Shown one piece after another: positions 56,659 through 64,000 of a DNA stretch of 64,000 nucleotides. The stretch comes from Humidesulfovibrio sp. (GTDB taxonomy: Bacteria; Desulfobacterota; Desulfovibrionia; Desulfovibrionales; Desulfovibrionaceae). A program made the translations under genes and the position numbers. Position 1 is the stretch's first letter; each line of letters starts with the position of its first letter. A model generated the notes under the pieces. The model searched no databases and was not told the DNA's origin. It saw nothing but the letters and a program-made list of their open reading frames with translations. Location of the stretch: the NCBI RefSeq assembly GCF_030689645.1, contig NZ_JAUYFU010000026.1, positions 1 through 64,000 on the forward strand, given 5' to 3'.

Positions 56659-58050
56659 ATGCAGCCGCAATCCCCCGCCCCCCTGCTCGTCGTTGAGGAC
56701 GAGCCCATGCTCCGACTCACCCTGGGCGACCACCTGCGCGACCGCGGCTTCGAAGTGCTGGAAGCCGGAGACGGCGCAACGGGGCTGGAGCTTTTCCGCC
56801 AGCGCAAACCGGCCCTGGTGACCCTGGACCTGCGCATGTCGCCCATGGACGGCCACGCCGTCCTCGCCGCCATCCGCCAAATTGATCTTGAAGTCCCGGT
56901 GATCATCGTCTCCGGCCAGGGGCAGATGGACGACGTCATCCGCGCCCTGCGCGCCGGAGCATTTGACTACCTGCAGAAGCCCATCACCGACATGGCCATT
57001 CTGGACCACGCAGTGGACCGGGCGCTGGAGCGCGTTGCGCTGAAGCGCGGCAACGCCATGCTCTCGCGCTCTTTCCTGGCCGATGGCCCGCAGCGCCCGG
57101 AAGACTTCGCCGAACTTCTGACCGCGAGCCCGCGCATGCGCGACATCTTCCGCTACTGCGAAGCCGTGGCCCAAAGCCCGGAACCTGTGCTCATCACCGG
57201 CGAAACCGGCGTGGGCAAGGAACTGCTGGCCCAGGCCCTGCACCGGTCCAGCCGCAGGCCCGGCCCCTTTGTGGCGGTGAACGTGGCCGGACTGGACGAC
57301 CAGGCCTTTTCCGACACGCTCTTCGGACACGTGAAAGGCGCCTTCACCGGTGCGGACCGCCCGCGCGAGGGCTTCATGGAAAAAGCTGCCGGCGGCACCC
57401 TGTTCCTGGACGAAGTGGGCGACCTGGGCCAGCAGGCCCAAATCCGCCTGCTGCGGGTGTTGCAGGAACGGGAGTACCACCCGCTCGGCTCGGACGGCGT
57501 GCGGCCCCTGCGCGCGCGCATCCTGGCCGCCACCAACAGGCGCCTGGAGGAGCTGCGCCAAAGCCAGACCTTTCGCAGCGATTTTTTCTTCCGCCTGGCC
57601 ACCCACGCAGTGGCCCTGCCCCCCCTGCGCGAGCGGTCCGAGGACATTGCGCTGCTGCTGCGCAACTTTCTGGACCAGGCCTGCCGCGCCCTGGGCCGCC
57701 AAGCCCCGGACTGCTCCCCGGATCTTGCCGCGCGGCTGCGCGCCTATGGCTTTCCCGGCAACGTGCGCGAGCTCAAGGCCCTGGCCCACGACGCCCTTGG
57801 CCGGTGCGCCCCGGGGCGGCCCCTCGGCCCGGAGGCCTTCCCGGTGCTGTGCGGCCTGCCCGATCAGGAACCCGCCAAAGCCGCGCACCAGGACATCTTC
57901 ACCACCCAGCCCGCTCTGCCCACCATCCGCGCCGCCACAGACGCCCTGGTGGCCGAGGCCCTGCGCCGCGCAAGCGGTGTGCAGAAGACCGCCGCCGCGC
58001 TACTGGGCATCAGCCCCCAATCGTTGAGCGAACGCCTGAAACGCCATTAA
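56659..58050 (+). CDS. NtrC-family sigma-54-dependent response regulator
   Basis: Protein of 463 residues. The receiver has VVEDEPML, phosphoacceptor in VTLDLRMSPMDG and Lys in LQKPI. The AAA+ domain has Walker A GETGVGKE, GAFTGA, Walker B LFLDEVGDL and the region RSDFFFRLA. The C-terminal helix-turn-helix is VQKTAAALLGISPQSLSERLKRH. It follows the pseudo-receiver gene by two bases. The region just downstream holds two matching repeats and a sigma-54 promoter ahead of an HD-GYP response regulator, the likely target. Confidence 0.93.
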   Translation: MQPQSPAPLLVVEDEPMLRLTLGDHLRDRGFEVLEAGDGATGLELFRQRKPALVTLDLRMSPMDGHAVLAAIRQIDLEVPVIIVSGQGQMDDVIRALRAGAFDYLQKPITDMAILDHAVDRALERVALKRGNAMLSRSFLADGPQRPEDFAELLTASPRMRDIFRYCEAVAQSPEPVLITGETGVGKELLAQALHRSSRRPGPFVAVNVAGLDDQAFSDTLFGHVKGAFTGADRPREGFMEKAAGGTLFLDEVGDLGQQAQIRLLRVLQEREYHPLGSDGVRPLRARILAATNRRLEELRQSQTFRSDFFFRLATHAVALPPLRERSEDIALLLRNFLDQACRALGRQAPDCSPDLAARLRAYGFPGNVRELKALAHDALGRCAPGRPLGPEAFPVLCGLPDQEPAKAAHQDIFTTQPALPTIRAATDALVAEALRRASGVQKTAAALLGISPQSLSERLKRH

Positions 58051-58079
58051 CCCTGCCCCACCGCCTCCGCAAAAAATCA

Positions 58080-58115
58080 GAATCAGGATTTCCTGATTCC
58101 ATCAGCTTTTCCTGA
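58080..58115. promoter_or_regulatory. Two copies of a palindromic element, putative enhancer of the HD-GYP operon
   Basis: The first copy is a perfect palindrome, arms GAATCAGGA and TCCTGATTC with TT centre (58080-58099). The second, TCAGCTTTTCCTGA (58102-58115), repeats its 14-bp core with two mismatches, 19 bp on. They lie about 150-180 bp upstream of the sigma-54 promoter, a typical enhancer distance. Confidence 0.6.
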
Positions 58116-58261
58116 CCCAAAAACAACTCACTGTATTTATACATCTTTCAGTGCAACCAAGCACCAAGCCGCTCAGGAATCCCGAATCTCCGAAGACACA
58201 TCCCCCGCTCCGCATACGGCCAACCACCTGTAAAAACACACATTTCAAGCACGCTCAACCT

Positions 58262-58277
58262 TGGCACGCAACTTGAG
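58262..58277 (+). promoter_or_regulatory. Near-consensus sigma-54 promoter of the HD-GYP/CheW operon
   Basis: TGGCACG-CAAC-TTGAG: perfect -24 half; the -12 half has TTGA where TTGC is the consensus. Spacing is correct. It lies 42 bp ahead of the response-regulator ATG. Confidence 0.65.
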
Positions 58278-58318
58278 TATCTGCCACCAGATCCACCTGC
58301 GAACAAGGAAGCACCAGC

Positions 58319-59362
58319 ATGGCCAAGATCCTGTGCATCGACGACGAACCCCTCATGCGCCTGACCACATGCGACTTTCTGTCCGACATTGGGCACGAGG
58401 TGCTGGACGCCGACACCGGCGGCCTAGGGCTCGAGATGTTCAGGCTGCACAGGCCGGACATCGTCCTCTCCGACCTGCGCATGCCCGGCGGCGACGGATT
58501 CCTCGTGGTGGCCCACCTGGCGGAGGAGTCGCCCGACACTCCGGTGCTCATCATCTCTGGCACGGGCACGGTGGAGGAGGCCGTGAAGACCATGCGCATG
58601 GGCGCCTGGGACTACCTGACCAAGCCCCTGAGCGACATGCTCCTGCTTGGCACGACAGTGGACAAGCTGCTTGCCAAGGCGCGCGACCGCAAGAACTCGC
58701 GGCAGTATCAGCAAGGATTGGAGAGCCGGAACCAAGAGCTTGAGAGCGAGATCGTGAGCTGGTCGCGCAGGCACCAGGACACAGTGCAACGGCTGGAGAC
58801 GGCGCTTCAGACCAGCATCAACTCCCTGAACCTGGCGGTGAAGGAGAAGGATCCATACACAGCCGGCCACAATGAGCGTGTGGCGCGGGTAGCTGTAGAC
58901 ATCGGCCAGGCTATGGGCCTTGGCAAGGACGAGCTGGACACCCTGCTCATCGCCGGACTTCTGCACGACATCGGCAAGATCGGCGTGCATGAGGCCATCC
59001 TCAACAAGCGCAGCTCCCTGAGCGCAAGCGAATTCGAGCAGATCAAGAGCCACGCCATCGGCGGCCACCGCATTCTGGAGAACATACCCTTCGACGGCCC
59101 CGTGGCCGAGGCCGTGCGCCAGCATCACGAACGCTTCGACGGCACGGGGTATCCCGAGGCCCTGTCGGGCGAGTCCATTCTTCTGGAAGCGCGCATCCTG
59201 GCCGTGGCGGACGTCTACGAAGCCCTCACCTCGAACCGGCCCTACCGCCCCGGGCTTGCCCCGGCGGACGCCGCAGCCCATGTGCTTGAGCGCTCTGGAA
59301 CACATTTCTGCCCGCGGTGCGTGGACGCCTTCGCGCGGGTGCTTTCCCTACAGAACACCTAG
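58319..59362 (+). CDS. Response regulator with HD-GYP output (cyclic-di-GMP phosphodiesterase)
   Basis: Protein of 347 residues. The receiver (1-120) has CIDDEPLM, phosphoacceptor in VLSDLRMPGGDG and Lys in LTKPL. A coiled linker (about 125-165) leads to an HD-GYP domain with GLLHDIGKIGV and HHERFDGTGYP, the full catalytic set for cyclic-di-GMP hydrolysis. It should lower cyclic di-GMP when phosphorylated. AAGGAAG precedes the ATG. It heads an operon with a PilZ-like gene, cheW and a chemoreceptor. Confidence 0.93.
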   Translation: MAKILCIDDEPLMRLTTCDFLSDIGHEVLDADTGGLGLEMFRLHRPDIVLSDLRMPGGDGFLVVAHLAEESPDTPVLIISGTGTVEEAVKTMRMGAWDYLTKPLSDMLLLGTTVDKLLAKARDRKNSRQYQQGLESRNQELESEIVSWSRRHQDTVQRLETALQTSINSLNLAVKEKDPYTAGHNERVARVAVDIGQAMGLGKDELDTLLIAGLLHDIGKIGVHEAILNKRSSLSASEFEQIKSHAIGGHRILENIPFDGPVAEAVRQHHERFDGTGYPEALSGESILLEARILAVADVYEALTSNRPYRPGLAPADAAAHVLERSGTHFCPRCVDAFARVLSLQNT

Positions 59363-59371
59363 GAGGACCAG

Positions 59372-59725
59372 ATGATCGAGACAGACGACAGACCGGCGTT
59401 GCGGGTTTTGGCATACGGGCACAACCAGCCCTGCCAGCTTTCCGGTCTTGCCGAGCACAAGGCTGAACTCATCTCCATGGGCGGAGACAATGCCCGCCTG
59501 CGCCTGCGCGCCCCGGCGAAGACGCTGCTGCGCCACGGGGAACGCTGCGTGCTGCGCCACACCATCACGCTGGACGGCGTGTCTCTGCCGCCGACCCCCT
59601 GCGTTGTGGAATGGCTGAACGGCCAAGAGGCCGGCGTGACCTTTGACACCGCCCAGAACTTCAGCATGCTTGCGCTGCAACAGGTAATCGCACGGGGCCT
59701 GCTGACACGAGAGGAGGCGGCATGA
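59372..59725 (+). CDS. Small protein, possible divergent PilZ domain
   Basis: Protein of 117 residues. A central ISMGGDNARLRLRAP segment resembles the S-x-x-G part of PilZ, and the late strand EAGVTF resembles its closing strand. The N-terminal R-x-x-x-R motif is missing, so cyclic-di-GMP binding is doubtful. It sits between an HD-GYP regulator (9 bp) and cheW (ATGA overlap), a place that fits a PilZ-like adaptor. Without a profile search the family is uncertain. Confidence 0.65.
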   Translation: MIETDDRPALRVLAYGHNQPCQLSGLAEHKAELISMGGDNARLRLRAPAKTLLRHGERCVLRHTITLDGVSLPPTPCVVEWLNGQEAGVTFDTAQNFSMLALQQVIARGLLTREEAA

Positions 59726-60216
59726 CCACCGTCGCAGCCAACATCTCCGGGGACTCCTTGCTCCAGCTCGTCACCTTCAAGGTGGCGGAGGAGGAGTATG
59801 GGGTGGACATCCTCTCGGTGCAGGAAATCATCCGCCACACCGGCATAACCAAGGTGCCCAGCGCCCCGTCCTTTGTGGAAGGCATCCTGAACCTGCGCGG
59901 CAAGGTCATCCCCATCATCGACATGCGCAAGCGCTTCGGACTGGAGACCAAGGCCCCCGACGGCCAGACGCGCATCGTGGTCTTCGCCCTCGCAAGCGGC
60001 GTGGTGGGCTGCCTGGTGGACTCGGTCTCCGAGGTGCTGCGCCTGCCTTCATCAATGGTCGATGCGCCGCCAGCCGTGGTTTCCGGGGTGGACTCCAAGT
60101 ACATCCTCGGCGTGGGAAGGCTCGATGACCGGCTGCTCATCCTGCTGGATTCAGCCCAAGTTCTTACCGTCGAAGAGCTTGACTCTCTCAAGGGACACGC
60201 TATACGTACACAATAA
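59722..60216 (+). CDS. cheW: CheW chemotaxis coupling protein
   Basis: Protein of 164 residues with the CheW fold: [23 protein letters not shown], then [25 protein letters not shown] and [22 protein letters not shown]. It links chemoreceptors to a CheA kinase. The ATG overlaps the upstream stop by four bases. A chemoreceptor gene follows by 74 bp, but no cheA is in the window, so the pair must plug into a kinase encoded elsewhere. Confidence 0.94.
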   Translation: MTTVAANISGDSLLQLVTFKVAEEEYGVDILSVQEIIRHTGITKVPSAPSFVEGILNLRGKVIPIIDMRKRFGLETKAPDGQTRIVVFALASGVVGCLVDSVSEVLRLPSSMVDAPPAVVSGVDSKYILGVGRLDDRLLILLDSAQVLTVEELDSLKGHAIRTQ

Positions 60217-60230
60217 CACTAAAGTGTACG
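60205..60230. repeat. Inverted repeat spanning the cheW stop codon
   Basis: CGTACAC and GTGTACG arms, 7 bp and perfect, separated by 12 bp of AT-rich sequence that includes the cheW TAA. No T-run follows. It may be an operator for the chemoreceptor gene or an RNA stem protecting the upstream message. Confidence 0.45.
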
Positions 60231-60290
60231 CAACAACGCGACGATACAACCACAGCGAATACTGTTCACCGCAACCAGGAGCGAACCGTC

Positions 60291-62060
60291 ATGAACACCC
60301 TGCGAAATCTCCAGCTTCGCACCAAGCTGCTTGCAAGCTTTATTCTCACCGCGCTCATCACTCTGGGCGTGGGCTTCTACGGAAGCAACAAAATGCACGA
60401 AATCGACAACAACGACACCAGGCTGTACGAGGAGGCCACCGCTCCACTGGGCCTGATCGCCGACGTCTCCACCAGCTTCCAGCGCATCCGCGTCAACGCC
60501 CTTGTGGCTGTTCACGCCAAGGACAAGGCTGAAGCTACAGACGCGGTAGAGAGCATCAAGAAGTTCAGGGCCGTCATCAAGGATAACGTCGAGAAATTTG
60601 AGAAGACGCTTACCACCAGCGAAGAAAAAAAGTTGTTTGGCGAACTGCAGGAACAGCGCAAGCTCTATATCACAGTGCTGGACAAGCTCATCGCCCTGGT
60701 CCTTGAAGGCAAGTCCGCAGAGGCCAGCGCGCTGATGACCGGCGATGTTCGCACCGTAGCTCGGGCCTACCAGGACTCCATCGACAAGCTCATGGACCTT
60801 AAGATGGCGCAGGCCAAGCAGCTTTCAGACGGCAACACTGCGAATGCGACCGCCGCCTCCAATATGATGTACATCGTCATGGCGCTGGCCTTCGTCACCG
60901 CCGTGGGCCTGGGCTTCATCATCACCACCAACGTGTCGGGACAGTTGGGCGAGGATCCAGGCTACCTGCATGAGGTGGCGGGCAAGATCGCCGGGGGCGA
61001 CCTGGACGTGGCCTTCCGCGCTCAAAAGAAGGCGGGCGGCGTTTACGAAGTAATGCAAAACATGGTGAAGACCATGAAGGCCAAGATCGCCGAAGCCGAC
61101 CAGAAGACCGCCGAGGCCGCCGAACAGGCGCGCCTGGCCCAGATCGCCACCAAGGAAGCCAACGAGGCCAAGGCTCTGGCCGAACGCGCCAAGGCCGAGG
61201 GCATGATGCAGGCAGCGACTCAGCTGGAGAAGGTCGTGGAGATCATCAGCTCCGCCTCTGAGGAGCTCTCGGCCCAGATCGAGCAGTCCAGCCGCGGCAC
61301 CGAAGTGCAAAGCCAGCGCGTGGCCGAAACCGCCACGGCCATGGAAGAAATGAACGCAACCGTGCTTGAGGTGGCCAAGAACGCCTCCCAGGCCGCCGAT
61401 TCCTCGCACAACGCCCGCAACAAGGCCGTGGAGGGCGCGAAGGTCGTTGCCCACGCGGTGGAGAGCATCACCGCCGTGCAGACCAAGTCCGTGATCCTCA
61501 AGGAGGACATGGCGGTGCTGGGCAAGCAGGCCGAGGGCATCGGCCAGATCATGAACGTCATCAGCGACATCGCCGACCAGACCAACCTGCTGGCGCTGAA
61601 CGCCGCCATTGAGGCCGCCAGAGCTGGCGACGCAGGCCGCGGATTCGCAGTGGTGGCCGACGAGGTGCGCAAGCTGGCCGAGAAGACCATGACCGCCACC
61701 AAGGAAGTGGGCGACGCCATCCGCGGCATCCAGGAAGGTGCGCGCAAGAACCTGGACAACGTGGAGCACTCGGTGGTCACCATCGAGCAGGCCACCAGCC
61801 TGGCCAACGAGTCCGGCGTTGCCCTGAAGGAGATCGTGGCCCTGGTGGAGACCTCCACGGACCAGGTGCGGTCCATCGCCGCGGCCAGCGAAGAGCAGTC
61901 CGCCGCCAGCGAGGAGATCAACCGCAGCATCGAGGACATCAACCGCATCTCCGGCGAGACCGCCAGCGCCATGAACCAGTCGGCCCAGGCCGTTGGCGAC
62001 TTGGCCAGCCAGGCCCAGAGCCTGCGCGCCCTCATCGAGAAGATGAAGAGCGGCGCGTAG
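60291..62060 (+). CDS. Methyl-accepting chemotaxis protein
   Basis: Receptor of 589 residues. A membrane helix near residues 11-30 is followed by a four-helix-bundle periplasmic domain ([26 protein letters not shown], 4HB_MCP type), a second helix ([20 protein letters not shown]), a HAMP-like segment and a long signalling domain. The hairpin tip is [50 protein letters not shown], seen in shorter pieces around residue 430. It transmits a small-molecule signal to CheA through CheW encoded just upstream. CAGGAGCG precedes the ATG. Confidence 0.95.
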   Translation: MNTLRNLQLRTKLLASFILTALITLGVGFYGSNKMHEIDNNDTRLYEEATAPLGLIADVSTSFQRIRVNALVAVHAKDKAEATDAVESIKKFRAVIKDNVEKFEKTLTTSEEKKLFGELQEQRKLYITVLDKLIALVLEGKSAEASALMTGDVRTVARAYQDSIDKLMDLKMAQAKQLSDGNTANATAASNMMYIVMALAFVTAVGLGFIITTNVSGQLGEDPGYLHEVAGKIAGGDLDVAFRAQKKAGGVYEVMQNMVKTMKAKIAEADQKTAEAAEQARLAQIATKEANEAKALAERAKAEGMMQAATQLEKVVEIISSASEELSAQIEQSSRGTEVQSQRVAETATAMEEMNATVLEVAKNASQAADSSHNARNKAVEGAKVVAHAVESITAVQTKSVILKEDMAVLGKQAEGIGQIMNVISDIADQTNLLALNAAIEAARAGDAGRGFAVVADEVRKLAEKTMTATKEVGDAIRGIQEGARKNLDNVEHSVVTIEQATSLANESGVALKEIVALVETSTDQVRSIAAASEEQSAASEEINRSIEDINRISGETASAMNQSAQAVGDLASQAQSLRALIEKMKSGA

Positions 62061-62110
62061 CCGGCGCACAAGTACCAGACAGCGCGGCGTTGAGCCGTGG
62101 TCAAAAGAAA

Positions 62111-62148
62111 CAAAGCCCCGCCCGGATGAACGTCCAGGCGGGGCTTTT
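62111..62148. terminator. Bidirectional Rho-independent terminator
   Basis: GCCCCGCC pairs with GGCGGGGC around a 14-base loop. TTTT follows on the plus strand, and AAA flanking on the other side gives a T-run on the minus strand. It serves the convergent chemoreceptor and histidine kinase genes. Confidence 0.88.
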
Positions 62149-62152
62149 CGCG

Positions 62153-64000
62153 TCAACTGGCTGCGGTCGGGGGGGGCGCGACATCGGCAGCAACAGCGGC
62201 CTGGACGTGGCGGCGCGACAGCGGCAGTTTTATGGTGAAACGCGTGCCGTGGCCCAATTCAGAGACAACGCGCATCTCGCCGCGATGTGTGGCGGTGATA
62301 ATGAAATAAGACACGGAAAGCCCGAGGCCAGTGCCCTCGCCCACCTTCTTGGTGGTGTAGAAGGGCTCGAACACCCGCCCCAACTGGTCCGGGGGAATGC
62401 CGGGGCCGTTGTCCTCCACCTCAATGACGGCATGCTCGCCAACCTTATTCACGCGCACGACGATGGCCGGGCCCACAGTCTTGGCCTCGGCCATGGCCTG
62501 GGCCGCGTTTCGCAGCAGGTTCAACAGCACCTGCTCGATCTCCGAGGGAATGCACGGGATGGACGGCAGCGCCTCGGAAAACTCCAGGCGCACGTCGATC
62601 TGTCTGAAGTCGTACTTCTTCTTCAGGTCGTAGTCCTTCTCCGCCAGGGAAACGGCCTGGCGCACCAGCGCCTCTGCATCCTGATCCACTATGCCGGAGT
62701 CGCTGCGGCGGCTGAAGTTCAACATGTGGCGCACGATCTCCGCTGCGCGCTGCCCGGCCTCGCGGATGCCTTCCAGGTAGCGCAGGATGTTGCGGCGCTC
62801 CATATACTCATGCACTGCCTCAAGCTCCACGCCCAGTAATGCGGCCTCCTTGCGGTTGGCCGGTATCGACGGGTCCAGACGGCGCTGCACTCCGAGCACG
62901 GACTGGAAGATTATGCCCAGGGGGTTGTTGATCTCATGCGCCATGCCTGCGGCCAGGCCGCCAAGGGACGTCATCTTTTCCGCCTGCACCATGCTCTGCT
63001 GCACCAGCTTCATCTCGGTTATGTCTCGGATGAGGCTGATCAGGCAGGTTTCCCCGGCGATGTCGATGAGCTGTGCGGAATTGAGGGCATTGCGAACCAC
63101 GCCGTCCTTGCGCCGCAGCAGGAATTCAAAGTCCACCACCTTGCCCAGACTTTCAAGCTGCGACAGAAACAAAAGCCTCTGGGCCGGGTCCACCCAGAGA
63201 CCGAGGGTCTGCGTGCCGCGCCCCAGGGCTTCCTCGACAGAATAGCCGGTCAGGGGCTCAAAGGCCTCGTTGGCGTCCATGAAGATGCTGTCCGGAAGAC
63301 TCACAATCGAAATACAATACGGCGCCAGGGAAAACACCTTGGAGAACTTCTCCTCCGACTGCCTGAGCATGTCTTCAGCCTGCCTGCGCGCCGTCACATC
63401 GCGCAGGAGCGCCAGCAGGTAGCGCGTGTCGCCCACGTCCATGGGCGTCAGCGAAACCTCCACGTCAATAGACGCTCCATCAGCCCGGCGGCTGACCCAA
63501 TCGAACCTGAGGCGCTGGCCGGAGGCGGCCTGTTCCAGCACATGCTCCATGGCGTCGACGCTGTCTGTCCCGTCCGGCTGCCTTGGCGGCGAGAGGGACG
63601 CGGGGGTCTTGCCCATGAGCAGTGATTTGCCGCAGCCGAAAAGGGTTATGGCGCTGCGGTTGCAGTCCACAATGCGCTGGCCGTCCAGAACAAGGATAGT
63701 GTCCTCGGCGGACTCGAACAGGGTGCGGTACATCTTTTCGCTGGCGGACAGCGCAAGTTCCGCGTTCTTGCGCGCGCTGATGTCCTGGAGAATGCCCAGC
63801 ATCTGCACGGGCCGGCCCGATTCGCCGGGCAGGAACACACCGCTTTCGTGCACGTATATGTAATGGCCGTCATGGTGGCGCAGGCGATAGTCTGCCTGAA
63901 ACTTGCCGCAAGCGAAGTGCGCCTCGGCCAGCTGCCGCAGCACGTCCGGGGCGTCGTCCGGGTGCAGCATGTCCGCCCACTTGTGCAGCGGCCCGTGCAG
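62153..64000 (-). CDS. PAS-domain sensor histidine kinase (N-terminus beyond window)
   Basis: At least 616 residues; the reading frame is open to the window edge, so the start is missing. Three PAS domains are visible: a partial one (WADMLHPDD... to LGILQDISARKNAE), one around YRTLFESAEDTILVLDG and one around FSKVFSLAPYCISIVSLPD. HisKA follows with phospho-His in LAAGMAHEINNPLGI, then HATPase_c with N box NLLRNAAQAM, G1 DNGPGIPP and G2 GTGLGLSVSY. No membrane helix is seen in the visible part, so it is probably a cytoplasmic sensor. No response regulator is adjacent on its strand. Confidence 0.9.
   Translation of the reverse strand: MHGPLHKWADMLHPDDAPDVLRQLAEAHFACGKFQADYRLRHHDGHYIYVHESGVFLPGESGRPVQMLGILQDISARKNAELALSASEKMYRTLFESAEDTILVLDGQRIVDCNRSAITLFGCGKSLLMGKTPASLSPPRQPDGTDSVDAMEHVLEQAASGQRLRFDWVSRRADGASIDVEVSLTPMDVGDTRYLLALLRDVTARRQAEDMLRQSEEKFSKVFSLAPYCISIVSLPDSIFMDANEAFEPLTGYSVEEALGRGTQTLGLWVDPAQRLLFLSQLESLGKVVDFEFLLRRKDGVVRNALNSAQLIDIAGETCLISLIRDITEMKLVQQSMVQAEKMTSLGGLAAGMAHEINNPLGIIFQSVLGVQRRLDPSIPANRKEAALLGVELEAVHEYMERRNILRYLEGIREAGQRAAEIVRHMLNFSRRSDSGIVDQDAEALVRQAVSLAEKDYDLKKKYDFRQIDVRLEFSEALPSIPCIPSEIEQVLLNLLRNAAQAMAEAKTVGPAIVVRVNKVGEHAVIEVEDNGPGIPPDQLGRVFEPFYTTKKVGEGTGLGLSVSYFIITATHRGEMRVVSELGHGTRFTIKLPLSRRHVQAAVAADVAPPPTAAS

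Noticed and set aside
60825-62156. Minus-strand ORF of 443 codons opposite the chemoreceptor
   Set aside because: Gly/Leu/His-rich shadow of heptad coding on the other strand.

Overview
The window is a GC-rich bacterial chromosome segment. It has tightly packed genes, strong AGGAGG-type ribosome sites and many ATGA start/stop overlaps. Gene content points to a sulfate-reducer-like deltaproteobacterium, most like the Desulfovibrionaceae. The pointers are an aldehyde:ferredoxin-oxidoreductase-type tungstoenzyme with a four-cluster Fe-S partner, an AsnC-like siroheme decarboxylase gene beside hemL (the alternative heme route), and many sigma-54 regulators, PAS kinases and c-di-GMP proteins. This assignment is an inference from gene content. 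I see no rRNA, tRNA, CRISPR array, insertion sequence or prophage.

Layout. 0.2-3.7 kb: Fe-S protein, AOR-family enzyme and an unknown third gene, in one operon. 3.8-8.0 kb: sbcDC nuclease (minus strand). 8.2-11.2 kb: gpsA (minus), then siroheme decarboxylase subunit and hemL (plus). 11.4-16.7 kb: accessory-looking block with a CI-like regulator, a glycosyltransferase-like protein, a GH5 exo-glucanase and an ABC protein with a degenerate ATPase domain. 17.1-22.1 kb: signalling operon made of a 36-residue-repeat coiled-coil protein, a GAF-GAF-PAS class III cyclase, PilZ, HDOD and metallo-beta-lactamase-fold proteins. 22.2-35.7 kb: a complete Tad/Flp pilus locus bracketed by an NtrC-type regulator and a hybrid histidine kinase. 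35.9-39.3 kb: tex and a BMP-family binding protein. 39.5-43.9 kb: a two-gene PTS (EIIA-HPr-EI fusion plus EIICB with an extra, dead EIIB). 44.1-49.9 kb: cecR-ybhGFSR-type ABC exporter operon with a perfect palindromic operator. 50.1-56.0 kb: RND efflux pump with a translationally coupled HD-GYP protein. 56.3-62.1 kb: a pseudo-receiver, a second NtrC-type regulator, a response-regulator HD-GYP phosphodiesterase, a PilZ-like protein, CheW and a chemoreceptor. 62.2-64.0 kb: PAS histidine kinase, cut by the window end.

The strongest regulatory result is at the Tad locus. A consensus sigma-54 promoter (23959-23974) lies ahead of the pilin gene. Upstream are three inverted repeats of identical geometry (TCCAY-N5-RTGGA), and a fourth lies directly ahead of the NtrC-type regulator gene. 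A perfect 16-bp palindrome sits just upstream of the -24 element, and a long stable hairpin follows the pilin gene. This suggests that the regulator at 22.2 kb and the kinase at 34.2 kb form a dedicated switch for the pilus. A second, similar arrangement (two copies of a TCAG-N6-CTGA type element, then a near-consensus sigma-54 promoter) lies between the second NtrC-type regulator and the HD-GYP response regulator. Much of the window therefore looks devoted to surface-attachment and motility decisions through sigma-54, cyclic nucleotides and c-di-GMP.
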